Under the pieces are notes generated by a model, which saw nothing but the letters and a program-made list of their open reading frames with translations, searched no databases and had not been told where the DNA came from. A DNA stretch of 36,871 nt. Origin: Nitrospirales bacterium. GTDB lineage: Bacteria > Nitrospirota > Nitrospiria > Nitrospirales > UBA8639. The translations under genes were made by a program, and so were the position numbers. The DNA is taken from NCBI GenBank assembly GCA_021604365.1, contig BQIZ01000015.1, positions 1-36,871 of the forward strand, in the 5' to 3' direction. Each line of letters starts with the position of its first letter. Positions within the stretch are counted from its first letter, which is position 1. Positions 9,921 through 19,045 of this stretch are shown in pieces.

Positions 9921-11147
9921 ATGAAAAAGATACTCTCTCAAGTCACCCTCACTGGTGTATTGCTCACAATGTCCTTTAGTCCAACGTGGGGATGGGATGG
10001 ACACAGCCAGGAGAACATGCATAACTCGGAAGACAAAATTCTTTGTCTCCAGCCCGCCATGATGCCGCCTTCGACCGCCGCAAAGGTCCTGTGCGCGATT
10101 GCACAGGCTCGCGGATCACTCCACAATAAAACCTTCGCCCATGCCACCAACGACCTCCATCATGCCAGAACTCTGATTGCCCTCACCAAATACGCGGGGC
10201 TCACGACCCTGGTCAAGAAGCAACTTTGGGAGGTAAAGAAAAATTTGGCCTACGAATCCAGTAGGCAAATCACCCTGGACCTCATTCCCCTTGATCTGGC
10301 CCTCACGAACCTCGAATATTTTATTCCGATGGTAGAAGCGAAGGCCCACCTTAACGCCGCGCAGGGAAGTCTCCGCAACAAAGACAAAGTGTCGGCTAAA
10401 ACACATCTTGAGGATCTATACAAGGCTCTGGTGTATACGGAAGAGATTCTACCGTTGACGGCCACAGATCATCATATAGCCCGGGCCCAGGAGTTGTTAC
10501 GGTACAACAAAATCTGGCAAGCGGAGGCCGTCCTTGAAAACGCTGAGGCGGGGATTGAGTTTAAATCCTTACGCGTGGATGTCGTTCCAAGGGACCAAGC
10601 GCGAAAAAGCCTTTGGCGTCAGATGGAAACGCCTTCGACCGGAAAGATTGCAGCCGAGAAAGCCGACCTAAAGCAGGCAGGGGTCTGGTTAACGCGTCAT
10701 AGGCTCACACCGGACGGGGAAGTCACAGCCGAGGCAACGCTGATGACAGGAAGGATCGGCACCTTGATTCAAGAACCCGGGAAGAAAAAATTGGCGGGTA
10801 TACCCGCCTTGCAAAACCTCTGGCTAAAGACCACGGCACCAACAGCAGGTCAAGCTGCCCAAGCGATGGAGGAATGGCAAATCTTACGGAAACACAACAC
10901 GACCAACCTGCCCATCCAAAGCATGATGAAACTCAAGATGGACCTAACGGATGCAAAATTTCATTTGACCTATACGGAAATTTTCGAATTCATTACCCAT
11001 GAGGACCAGAAAGCTCAGACAGCCATTGAAAAGGTACAAATCCATCTGATGGCAGCGGAGAAGTTGGCCGATGGCGGGTTAAAGGGGGATATTCAAGCCA
11101 TCCAACAAGAGAGCGAACTCATCCAGAAGGAACTCATGAATGATTAA
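9921..11147 (+). CDS. Secreted YfdX-like family protein
   Basis: A 408-residue protein starting at ATG 9921, with AAGGAGG (9908-9914) at good spacing. The N-terminus is a classic signal peptide: MKKILSQ, a hydrophobic core, and cleavage probably after the TWGWD region near residue 25, so it is periplasmic. The mature part is helical with repeated Ala/Leu heptad-like pattern (AKVLCAIAQARGSL, AKAHLNAAQGSLRNKDKVSA, AEAVLENAEAGIEF), as in YfdX-domain proteins; two or more copies of the helical hairpin seem to be present. YfdX proteins have been linked to stress or acid/antibiotic tolerance and small-molecule binding, but the biochemical role is not settled. Neighbours downstream (BON and CBS proteins) fit a stress-response setting. 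It stands alone, with long gaps on both sides. Confidence 0.65.
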   Translation: MKKILSQVTLTGVLLTMSFSPTWGWDGHSQENMHNSEDKILCLQPAMMPPSTAAKVLCAIAQARGSLHNKTFAHATNDLHHARTLIALTKYAGLTTLVKKQLWEVKKNLAYESSRQITLDLIPLDLALTNLEYFIPMVEAKAHLNAAQGSLRNKDKVSAKTHLEDLYKALVYTEEILPLTATDHHIARAQELLRYNKIWQAEAVLENAEAGIEFKSLRVDVVPRDQARKSLWRQMETPSTGKIAAEKADLKQAGVWLTRHRLTPDGEVTAEATLMTGRIGTLIQEPGKKKLAGIPALQNLWLKTTAPTAGQAAQAMEEWQILRKHNTTNLPIQSMMKLKMDLTDAKFHLTYTEIFEFITHEDQKAQTAIEKVQIHLMAAEKLADGGLKGDIQAIQQESELIQKELMND

Positions 11148-11660
11148 CAATCCAACATGATTCGATACGCAAAAGTAAAGACTGATGTTCAACAGGTTCT
11201 CCAGGAATTGTCCTGGCAAACACATGCTTATCACGGGAACTCACCAGTCATGTTGGCGGAACACCACCCGGCACCATGAGGGACAGAGCCAAGAAGCGAT
11301 GGGAGCGGACTGTGAGCGCAGGAGCGCTATTATGGAATTGAAACACAAAAAACACGGAAAAGAAGATCACATAGCACACGAATAGAACGTAACAGGACTG
11401 ACAGTGGTGGCAGCTCAAAACCTCCTAAACCTTTTTTGACCACACTGAAACAGTCAAAATTTTTGGGGGTAATGGATAAATTTGGATTATCTCTCCTCAT
11501 GATCGTTTGAAATTTTCCGGAACACTGTGAAGATTTTCAAGGTATTTGTACATCTGAAAATGCAGTTAAAAGAGTGAAAGGGCCAATGACCTGAATGTTT
11601 GAAAATTATGAAAACATCTCGGAAATTATCTCAGAGGGTACATCAACAAGGAGGGTCATC
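11148..11660. other. Intergenic region between YfdX-like and BON genes
   Basis: About 510 bp without a convincing gene. It holds an imperfect hairpin in which TTTTGAC (11434-11440) pairs with GTCAAAA (11453-11459), flanked by further T and A residues. This could act as a weak bidirectional terminator. The stretch 11460-11590 is AT-rich and likely carries the promoter of the BON-domain gene. Confidence 0.45.
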
Positions 11661-12275
11661 ATGGTGAAAGGAGTGTTTATTTTAAAGTCCCATTTGAATC
11701 CGTTAGTTTGCCTTTCGAAAACGATGGGTTTTTCCGGAGAGAAGTCCGCAACTGTTTCATTGCCGGCAGAACGGGGAATCGATCAAACACCACACCACGA
11801 ACCTGTCAACAACACTGTCGGGGAGCGACTGCAGATGGATGGTCGAAGGGAATGGGGGTTGATCAATGGTAAGGTGCCTCCACAGAAAAAGCCACTCTAC
11901 GACAAGGTCAAGACCGCAAGGCTTAACGGATTAATAACTGATATTGCCGGCACGGGCTCTGGGGGTGCGCCGATCAGCAATCGTATTATCGTCAGCTCCC
12001 CTCCGAGGAAGGATCGTAACCTCCGGAAAGCGCTATGGACAAGGTTGCGGGAAGTGGACATGCTCCAGAAAGACACATTGCACGTCCGAGCGAAGGGTGG
12101 AATCGTCACCCTATCCGGAATTGTTAAAACGGAGCCGCAAAGAACTGCCGCTGGCAAAGCGGCTGAATCCGTGCCTGACGTCAAAAAGGTTATCAACGTC
12201 ATTCATGTTGAGACGCTCTCTTCTCAGACAGAGCAGGATTGGTTTCTTAAAGAGAATCGAGAGGGTCTGCGTTGA
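11661..12275 (+). CDS. BON-domain protein
   Basis: The start is ATG 11661, five bases after AAGGAGGG at 11648-11655, giving 204 residues. The frame extends to ATG 11595, but that start lacks such a site. The C-terminal third is a BON domain: LRKALWTRLREVDMLQKD, then LHVRAKGGIVTLSGIV, then a helix with AAESVPDVKKVINVIHVE. BON domains (named for bacterial OsmY and nodulation) bind membranes or lipids and occur in osmotic-shock periplasmic proteins. The N-terminus has a short hydrophobic patch (LNPLVCLSK) but is not a convincing signal peptide. Residues 30-110 are low in hydrophobics and probably disordered. Location and exact role are open. It fits the stress-gene context with the YfdX-like protein upstream and the CBS protein downstream. 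Confidence 0.75.
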   Translation: MVKGVFILKSHLNPLVCLSKTMGFSGEKSATVSLPAERGIDQTPHHEPVNNTVGERLQMDGRREWGLINGKVPPQKKPLYDKVKTARLNGLITDIAGTGSGGAPISNRIIVSSPPRKDRNLRKALWTRLREVDMLQKDTLHVRAKGGIVTLSGIVKTEPQRTAAGKAAESVPDVKKVINVIHVETLSSQTEQDWFLKENREGLR

Positions 12276-12472
12276 GTGAAGGGTTGGTGTTTACGCAGGA
12301 AAAATTGACAGATGCCAATCATCAGAAAGAATGTCACGGAGATATGGCATCACCTCTTTCATCAAACGAAAAGCATAGAAAATTTCCCTTATGTCTTGGT
12401 TGATGAAGACAAATAATAAGAGTCAGGTATTCTTCTCTGATCGTGTTCGTAGGGATACGCGTGAGGAAAGGA

Positions 12473-12823
12473 ATGGACATGATTGAAATAGACTGGACTC
12501 CTCTTGGTATGTTTCTCCCCATGGCATTTTTAGCATTAGCCTTAAGCTTGATGGCATTTTCGGTCTTTACCTTGAGCCAAATGCCGCCATCGCCCACATT
12601 TGGCCAATCTCGCCAACAGGCACAGATAGCTCAAGGGCTATTGGTACCGGGTGAACGTATCATCCTGGGTACCGTCCAACAGGCCATGTCGAATGTCATC
12701 CAAATCACGATTGGACACCCGGAGCCATTGTTTCTCTCGTTGAGAGCTGGTGCGGAAAAAGGAGTTCAGTCGATTCAACGGGGCAACAAAACTACAATCG
12801 TGATTAGTGACAAGAACCAATAA
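12473..12823 (+). CDS. Small single-pass membrane protein, unknown function
   Basis: The start is ATG 12473, preceded by GAGG at 12463-12466, giving 116 residues. One strong transmembrane helix lies at about residues 8-34 (PLGMFLPMAFLALALSLMAF), followed by a hydrophilic domain of about 80 residues ending in TTIVISDKNQ. I do not recognise a family. The same frame continues past the TAA at 12821-12823 without another stop until 12982, and the extra stretch looks protein-like (see the next entry). The annotated protein may therefore be a version shortened by a stop codon, or the extension may be a separate small gene. Confidence 0.6.
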   Translation: MDMIEIDWTPLGMFLPMAFLALALSLMAFSVFTLSQMPPSPTFGQSRQQAQIAQGLLVPGERIILGTVQQAMSNVIQITIGHPEPLFLSLRAGAEKGVQSIQRGNKTTIVISDKNQ

Positions 12824-12868
12824 TTCGATTTACATAAGGCTGATTATCCAGACGAGAGCTGGGCACTT

Positions 12869-12982
12869 ATGGGCCATTTACTCCAACCCCTCATGAGTGA
12901 TGGCAAATGGGTCGTAATTCAAACAGAGAGTGGGGTCAACCAAACCTACGAGGTGGATGAAAATACGGTCATACCGTCATGA
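12869..12982 (+). CDS. Short ORF (37 aa), in frame with the preceding gene
   Basis: ATG 12869 to TGA 12980-12982, encoding MGHLLQPLMSDGKWVVIQT and ending in VDENTVIPS. It lies in the same frame as the small membrane protein upstream, separated only by the TAA at 12821-12823, and the intervening codons are also protein-like (DLHKADYPDESWALMG). Its stop overlaps the start of the next short ORF as ATGA. It has no clear ribosome site, so it may be the detached C-terminus of the upstream gene or a tiny gene. I cannot decide from sequence alone. Confidence 0.35.
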   Translation: MGHLLQPLMSDGKWVVIQTESGVNQTYEVDENTVIPS

Positions 12983-13119
12983 ACATTCAAGTGAGGATGC
13001 CGGCCGTCTTCTTTCTCGATAAGGACCATATTCTGATTGATACTACGTTCGGAAATGAAGACATGCTCTTTCATGACCCTGGACCAATGATCGAAAGAAC
13101 GCCACCGATTGCTTCATAA
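12979..13119 (+). CDS. Short ORF (46 aa) overlapping the previous one by ATGA
   Basis: ATG 12979 overlaps the preceding TGA, and the frame runs to TAA 13117-13119, encoding MNIQVRMPAVFFLDKDHILI and ending in IERTPPIAS. An internal ATG at 12997 is an alternative start. No family is recognised. The ATGA overlap suggests translational coupling if both short frames are real, but the shortness and lack of a ribosome site keep confidence low. Confidence 0.3.
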   Translation: MNIQVRMPAVFFLDKDHILIDTTFGNEDMLFHDPGPMIERTPPIAS

Positions 13120-13330
13120 TTAGTAGTGGGGCTAAAGAATTTCCGGTTTGATTGTGTTGGCTCGTTTCTTGTGAATCCTGTCCGGGAAGTCTTAAGATAT
13201 CCATAAGGCTTTGGCTTTTCTTACGAGAGGCGAATCCCAATTCCATGTTGGCCTTTGGGGCTGATGTCACAGGTCATTTAGCTACTGCCAAAGTTTTCGT
13301 GTTTGTTTCTAACGGGCTTAAGGAGGAACC

Positions 13331-13750
13331 ATGGATCATTCACAACCCCATTTCACGAATGTTGGTCAGCTCATTCACACAAATCCCTTACGGTTTGGCG
13401 TGACAACGACATGTATGGAAGTGGCCATTGCCCTGTTGTCGTCCCAACTGTCTGGTGGTCCTGTCTTAGATGAGACCGGAGCCTATCTGGGTTTTGTCAG
13501 CGAGTTTGATCTATTGAAAACCCTGGATCAATCGCAGGACCTCAGTAAGATCACCACTCAACAAATCATGTCAAAAGAGGCCTATCTCATCCACAATGGA
13601 ACGACCATTAAAGAGGCCATCAGGATCATGAAAGAGAAGAAACTCTTGAATCTCTGTGTCGAAGAAAATGGAGTTGTCACGAAAACCATTACCCGGCACG
13701 ATCTTCTGCGAGGATATCTTGGTGCGGATTTAGGCATTGATGAGGAATAG
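13331..13750 (+). CDS. CBS-domain pair protein
   Basis: The start is ATG 13331, with AAGGAGG at 13320-13326, giving 139 residues. Almost the whole protein is a Bateman module of two CBS motifs. The first is about residues 8-65 (CMEVAIALLSSQLSGGPVLD, then GAYLGFVSEFDLLKTL). The second is about 75-132 (ISKEAYLIHNG-like region, IKEAIRIMKEKKLLNLCVEE, then TITRHDLLRGYLG). CBS pairs bind adenine nucleotides such as AMP, ATP or S-adenosylmethionine and serve as energy sensors. With no fused effector domain, it must act on a partner. The next gene starts 36 bp downstream on the same strand and is probably co-transcribed. Confidence 0.88.
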   Translation: MDHSQPHFTNVGQLIHTNPLRFGVTTTCMEVAIALLSSQLSGGPVLDETGAYLGFVSEFDLLKTLDQSQDLSKITTQQIMSKEAYLIHNGTTIKEAIRIMKEKKLLNLCVEENGVVTKTITRHDLLRGYLGADLGIDEE

Positions 13751-13786
13751 TCCTATTACAACACTCAACACGTGAAGAGGATCAAT

Positions 13787-14086
13787 ATGACAAACGATGA
13801 AAAAAAGAACGCGATCAGTCGGTGGATCGACCCGGAAGAGCGAGTGACGGTGCAGTTTCTGGACGCTCCGGACCTGAACACTGAAGTCACGGGCTGCACC
13901 GAGCAATTGGTTGATCTCTCGATTGAAACTCAGGTAACACATATGAAACAACACCTTTCCATCCCCCTAAGCAAGGTTGAGCTGTCAGAGGACTTCTCGC
14001 ACTATACGCGCGATCCCGATCGCCCCCTTGAACCAAGCCGATTGAAATTAGTCATCAATGAAAAGCGCCCCTCCGTCATTTATTAG
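13787..14086 (+). CDS. Conserved-looking hypothetical protein (99 aa)
   Basis: ATG 13787 is preceded by GAAGAGG at 13774-13780. A GTG at 13772 is in frame but overlaps that ribosome site. The product is soluble and acidic, starts MTNDEKKNAISRWIDPEERV, and contains VQFLDAPDLNTEVTG and HLSIPLSKVELSEDFSHYTR. No membrane segment or signal peptide is seen, and no family is recognised. The beta-strand-like alternation in the first 60 residues (VTVQFLDA, VDLSIETQVTHM) suggests a small barrel or PilZ-like fold, but the PilZ RxxxR and (D/N)xSxxG motifs are absent. It is probably transcribed with the CBS gene. Confidence 0.65.
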   Translation: MTNDEKKNAISRWIDPEERVTVQFLDAPDLNTEVTGCTEQLVDLSIETQVTHMKQHLSIPLSKVELSEDFSHYTRDPDRPLEPSRLKLVINEKRPSVIY

Positions 14087-14454
14087 AGAACGAGGAGACC
14101 GGATCCCTGTCGATCCAGCTCTCTTTTGACAAGGAAATGAAATCGCAAGAAACTTGTGAAAGCCGGATGGGATGGAGAGAGGGATGGATCAGGACACCTG
14201 ATGATTTCCACTCCGGCCTTAGATCAACCATGTCATCAACCTGTTCTGCAGGTTCTTCCTGATACGCAGCAGTGTATAGATTTGATTGTCCCGTTCTGGA
14301 TTCTGAACGGCATCGGTTAAGCAACATTTTTTGCGGTCCCGGAGGATGACGGCGACTCATCCCGAGAAGCTGAACAATTGTCTCTCAAGGGTGGAAGAGC
14401 GCCATAATCCTTGCCATTTTTCAGATCCTGCCGGACAACACATTTTTTTCCTGC

Positions 14455-15518
14455 AATCCGTTACCGCCACTCACCAATCCAGTCGTGTTCTTTCTCGTCG
14501 GTTCGCTTATGATCGCGACCTGACTCTGTCTGGTTCCGGCCTTCATTACCCGTTTCCCTTGGGACCCGAAACTCTTCGGCGGACGTCACCCCCTCGGAGT
14601 CTGCATTCTATCGGCTTCCTGATATTGATCCCCTTCCCATGGTGCATCCTACTTTCGTGGTCGTCGTGCACTTCCCCGAGGAGGTGAGGGACACAGTGCT
14701 GGGGACAACCAACCCTAAGGTGACGCTTGCCCTCAGGATCGTCTCCATATGGTTGATCGGGTTCGTGCTGTTTCTTATCTGGGCCGACATCTATATCCTT
14801 CAATATCAGCAGCGCCCCAGATCCGGACCATAGCCATTGTGGAATCAGTGATTGGTTTCCTTTTCGAAGGACGACGGTCTCAGCAACACTTTACCAAAGC
14901 CGCCATTGCTCCTTACCTCCGGGGCAATGACTATACGTCCGAAATCGAAAGGTATCAGAGATTGACCAGAAAGAACTTTGCCCCATGAAAAATACCGGTC
15001 GGCGGGCTCATGGAGCCCCGCTTACGCTTTCGCTGAGCGACCTTAAAGCCTTTCCCAGACCGAAACAGATCTTTAAACACCACCGCATCCAAATCTGGCT
15101 GGCTGTGGGACCATGGGAAGACATTCGCATGAACACGATCCTGAACAAATGTCGTCCGCTGCCACAGACCCGATATATCGTCTTCAACGCATTTCCTCAA
15201 GCGGAGTATGCGCCAGACCCCTATAACGAAGACTTGACACCGGAAGAAATCATCGCTTCTCCAACCATGCCCGGCTATGAGACAAACCGGAACTCTCTGC
15301 CGCTCCCCCATGTCGCACCCCTTCCTCTTCACATGGAAATCAAAGCCGGCTACCAGATGGTGAGGTATGATTGTCTAATTGAGATAGTGGACAGCTTTGA
15401 CAAGATCGGAATAGGGTTGGGAGGATATCCAGATTTCGGTATTATGACAAGATCGCTCCCATATGAGAAAACATACGGACAGGGGAACAACGAAGAGTTT
15501 CATGGTCAAAAGGTGTAA
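14455..15518 (+). pseudogene. Decayed cytochrome b561 / sulfite-oxidase-like molybdopterin oxidoreductase
   Basis: Pieces of one gene can be read across three frames. First come membrane segments of a b561-like domain: LTNPVVFFLVGSLMIAT, a TGA, then FITRFPWDPKLFGGRHP (14455-14605). Then RSLHSIGFLILIPF in a second frame, and TFVVVVHFPEEVRDTVLGT and ALRIVSIWLIGFVLFLIW in a third. From about 14870, the linker to the molybdenum domain reads QHFTKAAIAPYLRGNDY and RYQRLTRKNFAP, then a TGA at 14986-14988 where families have Trp, then KIPVGGLMEP. After another shift, LTLSLSDLKAFPRPKQIFKH and the rest of the sulfite-oxidase fold follow to about residue GIGLGGYPDF. The molybdenum-ligand Cys expected in HHCIQ is Arg (HHRIQIW). 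Several frameshifts, at least two nonsense codons and a lost ligand make function very unlikely. Confidence 0.85.
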
Positions 15519-15759
15519 ACGCCAGGATCATGATGAATGGACATGGGAAGCCGGAAAAGATCGTGGCGTCATCCTCAAGAAAATCGGGGCAGACTTCTGC
15601 GTCCAAGAAATGCACCACGCGACGAAAAATGAACCTCCGTACATCATTAAAAATAACAAAGACAAGACTGGACTTGTGACAAACACCAAATTGCAAGTAT
15701 TGACGCAACTCATAATTCAAACAGGGAGGCAAACAAAAATTTCCAGCACGAAAAACTGA
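15502..15759 (+). CDS. Doubtful small ORF (85 aa)
   Basis: ATG 15502, with GAAGAG four bases before it, to a TGA at 15757-15759. The lysine-rich product (MVKRCKRQDHDEWTWEAGKD and onward) has no recognised domain, signal or membrane segment. It overlaps the tail of the decayed molybdoenzyme and may be a chance frame. The rest of the gap up to 15862 shows nothing else. Confidence 0.25.
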   Translation: MVKRCKRQDHDEWTWEAGKDRGVILKKIGADFCVQEMHHATKNEPPYIIKNNKDKTGLVTNTKLQVLTQLIIQTGRQTKISSTKN

Positions 15760-15862
15760 GTGAGCCCGCTACCTAGACTTCGTAAAGGCCCTTCTTCCGA
15801 TTGCATTCGAGCATACTGGCACCTGATAAACCGTGCGGCCGGGGGAATAAAGAGGAAAGGCC

Positions 15863-15907
15863 ATGTTGTATTCTCTCAACGAAATAAGGAATACCTACTA
15901 TGAATAA
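15863..15907 (+). other. Possible leader ORF (14 aa) overlapping the tkt start
   Basis: AGAGGAAAGG (15851-15860) is followed two bases later by ATG 15863, opening a 14-codon frame ([14 protein letters not shown]) that stops at TAA 15905-15907, inside the first codons of transketolase. The Shine-Dalgarno match here is stronger than the AAGGA in front of tkt itself, though the spacing is short. It could couple or attenuate tkt translation; this is inferred from layout only. Confidence 0.3.
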
Positions 15908-18002
15908 AGCACGTACATCCGGTTCCAGTTCCGGCCAGTTGGATCAACTGTCGATCGATACGATTCGTTTTTTGTCGGTAGATGCGGTGCAAAAAGCCAA
16001 GAGCGGCCACCCAGGCCTCCCGCTAGGTGCCGCCCCGATGGCCTATGTCCTGTGGACACGATTTCTTCAACATAGCCCGTCCAATCCGGACTGGTTCAAT
16101 CGGGACAGATTTGTTCTGTCGGCAGGGCACGGATCGATGCTGCTGTACAGTTTGCTATATCTCACGGGTTATGATCTGCCGCTCGATCAACTCAAACAGT
16201 TTCGCCAATGGGGCAGCCGCACGCCCGGACATCCCGAAAGAGGAATAACCCCCGGCGTGGAAACCACCACCGGCCCCCTCGGCCAGGGATTCGGCAACGC
16301 AGCGGGCATGGCCATTGCCGAAGCCTATCTGGCCACCCGGTATAATCGGCCGGGATTTAAGATCGTTCGTCATTTCACTTATGCCCTGGTCAGTGACGGC
16401 GACCTGATGGAAGGCGTGGCGGCCGAAACGGCCTCGCTCGCCGGGCACCTGAAACTCGGCAGACTCATCTATCTGTACGACGATAACCGGATCACGCTTG
16501 CCGCATCCACGCAGCTCACATTTACCGAGGACCGCGCCCAACGATTTGCCGCTTATGGCTGGCATATCCAATCGATCGACGACGGCAACGACGTGAACGC
16601 CATTGATCGAGCTATCCATGCGGCGCGTCAGGAGACGGAGCGACCCTCACTGATCCTCGTACGGACTCATATTGGCTACGGTTCTCCCCACAAACAAGGC
16701 ACATTTGCGGCCCATGGTTCCCCCCTCGGCGAGGAAGAAGTGAAGCTGACGAAAGAGAACCTGGGTTGGCCTATTGATCCGCCATTTCTTGTGCCGGAAG
16801 AAGTCGAGCAGCATTGTCGCCAGGCCGTTACCCGTGGCGGCCAAGCAGAAGCAGAATGGAATGCCACCTTTGAGGCGTACGAGACACAATATCCGGAACT
16901 TGCCGGCGAACTTCGCCTACTCATTAAAGGGGAATTACCGCCAGGCTGGGACGCAAACATCCCGCAATTCCCCGCCGACGGCAAAGGCCTGGCCACCCGC
17001 GAGGCCTCGGGAAAAATTATGGACACGATGCACCGGACACTCCCCGCCTTGATCGGCGGCTCGGCCGATTTGAATCCCTCCACGTATACTGAATTGAAGG
17101 ATGCAGGCAATTTTGAACCCCCCGACATGGCGGTCGGTGATCTGCAAGGATCCGCCGGCGGCGGATGGAGCTATGCCGGCCGGAATATCCAGTTCGGGGT
17201 TCGGGAGCATGCAATGGGGGCGATCTTGAACGGCCTCGCTACGCACGGAGGGACCATCCCATTCGGGGCAACGTTCTTGACCTTCTCCGATTACATGCGC
17301 CCGCCGATCCGGCTCGCTGCACTGATGGGGATACAAGTGGTGTATGTATTCACACATGACAGCCTCGCACTGGGTGAGGACGGCCCAACCCATCAATCCG
17401 TGGAGCAGATCGCCAGTCTGCGAGCGATTCCCGAGCTCATCGTGATCCGTCCTGCCGATGCCAACGAGACAGCGATGGCCTGGCGGGTGGCGATCGAAAC
17501 GCGGGATCGGCCCGTGGCATTAATCCTGACACGACAATCTGTGCCAACGCTCGACCGTACACAGTTCTCCGCTGCCGATGGCCTGAAGCGGGGCGGATAC
17601 ATCCTGGCCGAGGCCCCGAATGGGCATCCTGATCTGATTCTGATTGCCAGCGGCTCTGAAGTCCCATTGATCGTGGAGGCGCGGGAGAAACTGCTGGAAC
17701 AAAAACTCCAGGTGCGCATTGTTTCAATGCCCAGTTGGGAGCTATTCGAAACCCAGCCAGGGGAGTACCGTAACACCGTGCTCCCGCCGGTGGTCGCCGC
17801 GAGGCTCGCCGTCGAAGCCGGGGTGTCACAAGGTTGGTATCGCTATGTCGGCAACGATGGTGATGTGCTCGCCGTGGATCGTTTTGGCACATCGGCCCCC
17901 GGGAAGATGGTCATGCGAGAATATGGCTTCACCGTCGCTAACGTATGCAGGCGGGCCCTGACTCTACTGAAAACCCCACGTAAAGGGATAACACACGGAT
18001 AA
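15900..18002 (+). CDS. tkt: Transketolase
   Basis: A 700-residue thiamine-diphosphate enzyme that moves two-carbon ketol units between sugar phosphates in the non-oxidative pentose phosphate and Calvin pathways. The ATG at 15900 is preceded by AAGGA at 15886-15890. Active-site landmarks are present: His37 in KSGHPG, His77 in [19 protein letters not shown] near 124-134, the TPP/metal motif SDGDLMEG (165-172) ending in YDDNRITL, and the catalytic Glu436 in FGVREHAMG. The canonical GDG of the TPP motif reads SDGD here, a conservative difference. Pyrimidine-binding and C-terminal domains are full length. It opens a compact operon with gnd (22 bp on), zwf and glgP, linking glucan breakdown to pentose phosphates. 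It is GC-richer than the region before it. Confidence 0.97.
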   Translation: MNKARTSGSSSGQLDQLSIDTIRFLSVDAVQKAKSGHPGLPLGAAPMAYVLWTRFLQHSPSNPDWFNRDRFVLSAGHGSMLLYSLLYLTGYDLPLDQLKQFRQWGSRTPGHPERGITPGVETTTGPLGQGFGNAAGMAIAEAYLATRYNRPGFKIVRHFTYALVSDGDLMEGVAAETASLAGHLKLGRLIYLYDDNRITLAASTQLTFTEDRAQRFAAYGWHIQSIDDGNDVNAIDRAIHAARQETERPSLILVRTHIGYGSPHKQGTFAAHGSPLGEEEVKLTKENLGWPIDPPFLVPEEVEQHCRQAVTRGGQAEAEWNATFEAYETQYPELAGELRLLIKGELPPGWDANIPQFPADGKGLATREASGKIMDTMHRTLPALIGGSADLNPSTYTELKDAGNFEPPDMAVGDLQGSAGGGWSYAGRNIQFGVREHAMGAILNGLATHGGTIPFGATFLTFSDYMRPPIRLAALMGIQVVYVFTHDSLALGEDGPTHQSVEQIASLRAIPELIVIRPADANETAMAWRVAIETRDRPVALILTRQSVPTLDRTQFSAADGLKRGGYILAEAPNGHPDLILIASGSEVPLIVEAREKLLEQKLQVRIVSMPSWELFETQPGEYRNTVLPPVVAARLAVEAGVSQGWYRYVGNDGDVLAVDRFGTSAPGKMVMREYGFTVANVCRRALTLLKTPRKGITHG

Positions 18003-18024
18003 CCATTAAAAAAGGAGAGAGAAA

Positions 18025-19044
18025 ATGCAACTTGGCATGATCGGTCTTGGACGAATGGGGGCGAACCTGGTCCGGCGCCTGACAAAAGCCGGCCACACAT
18101 GCGTGGTCTACGATAGGAACAACGCTGAGGTAAAAAAACTCGAGGGCCGGGATGTCCAGGGGGCCGCCTCGCTTGACGAGTTTATCGCGAAACTGTCCAA
18201 ACCGCGCGCGGCCTGGGTGATGGTGCCCGCCGGCGTAGCCGGCGAGACAGTCAAGGAACTGGCCTCCCGCATGGAGACGGGCGATATCATCATCGACGGC
18301 GGCAACACCTACTACCGCGACGATCTTGAGCGAGCGAAGGCTCTCAAAAGCCGCGGCATTCACTATGTCGACTGCGGCACGAGTGGCGGAATTTTTGGAC
18401 TCGAACGCGGCTACTGCTTGATGATCGGCGGAGAGAAAAAAATTGTCCAACATCTGGACCCGATATTCAGCAGTATCGCGCCGGGAGTCAAGGCAGCACC
18501 CCGCACCCCGGGCCGGACAGGCGCCTCCGGTCAAGACGAGCAGGGCTACCTGCATTGCGGCCCAACCGGTGCAGGCCATTTCGTGAAAATGGTCCACAAC
18601 GGAATAGAGTATGGCCTGATGGCGGCCTATGCCGAAGGCCTCAACATTCTCAAGCATGCCGACGTCGGCCTACGAGACCAAGAGCATGATGCCGAGACGA
18701 CTCCCCTGCGGGACCCCGATGCGTATCAGTACCAGATCGACATCGGCCAGGTTTCCGAGGTATGGCGCCGGGGCAGTGTCGTGGCATCCTGGCTGCTCGA
18801 TCTCACCGCCGAGGCTCTGGTGGAGGATCCGGATCTGACAAGTTTTTCCGGCCGCGTGTCGGATTCCGGCGAAGGGCGGTGGACAATCGCGGCGGCAGTC
18901 GACGAGGGAGTGCCGGCGCCGGTGATCAGCGCGGCGCTTTTCGGGCGATTTGAATCCCGCGGGAATGCGGATTACGCCAATCGCATCCTTTCCGCCATGC
19001 GAAAGCAGTTTGGGGGGCATGATGAGAAACAGGAAGAAAGCTGA
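18025..19044 (+). CDS. gnd: 6-phosphogluconate dehydrogenase (decarboxylating), short form
   Basis: A 339-residue enzyme oxidising 6-phosphogluconate to ribulose-5-phosphate and CO2. The start is ATG 18025, behind AAGGAGAG. The Rossmann motif GLGRMG is at residues 7-12, followed by [10 protein letters not shown] (91-100), the substrate loop [20 protein letters not shown] (117-136) and catalytic Lys188 in [16 protein letters not shown], with Asn192. The length matches the short GndA/YqeC-like class rather than the 470-residue dimeric form. The VVYDRN segment puts an Asp (residue 30) at the end of the second strand, which in this family suggests NAD+ rather than NADP+ preference; this is inference. 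The region 156-176 (Arg/Gly/Pro-rich) is a typical insertion. The gene ends one base before the zwf start. Confidence 0.95.
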   Translation: MQLGMIGLGRMGANLVRRLTKAGHTCVVYDRNNAEVKKLEGRDVQGAASLDEFIAKLSKPRAAWVMVPAGVAGETVKELASRMETGDIIIDGGNTYYRDDLERAKALKSRGIHYVDCGTSGGIFGLERGYCLMIGGEKKIVQHLDPIFSSIAPGVKAAPRTPGRTGASGQDEQGYLHCGPTGAGHFVKMVHNGIEYGLMAAYAEGLNILKHADVGLRDQEHDAETTPLRDPDAYQYQIDIGQVSEVWRRGSVVASWLLDLTAEALVEDPDLTSFSGRVSDSGEGRWTIAAAVDEGVPAPVISAALFGRFESRGNADYANRILSAMRKQFGGHDEKQEES

Positions 19045-19045
19045 G

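Noticed and set aside
11185-11385. 66-codon plus-strand frame after the YfdX-like gene
   Set aside because: Low-complexity charged composition, no ribosome site, no domain.
18000-18657. 239-codon minus-strand frame opposite gnd
   Set aside because: GC-rich antisense shadow of 6-phosphogluconate dehydrogenase.
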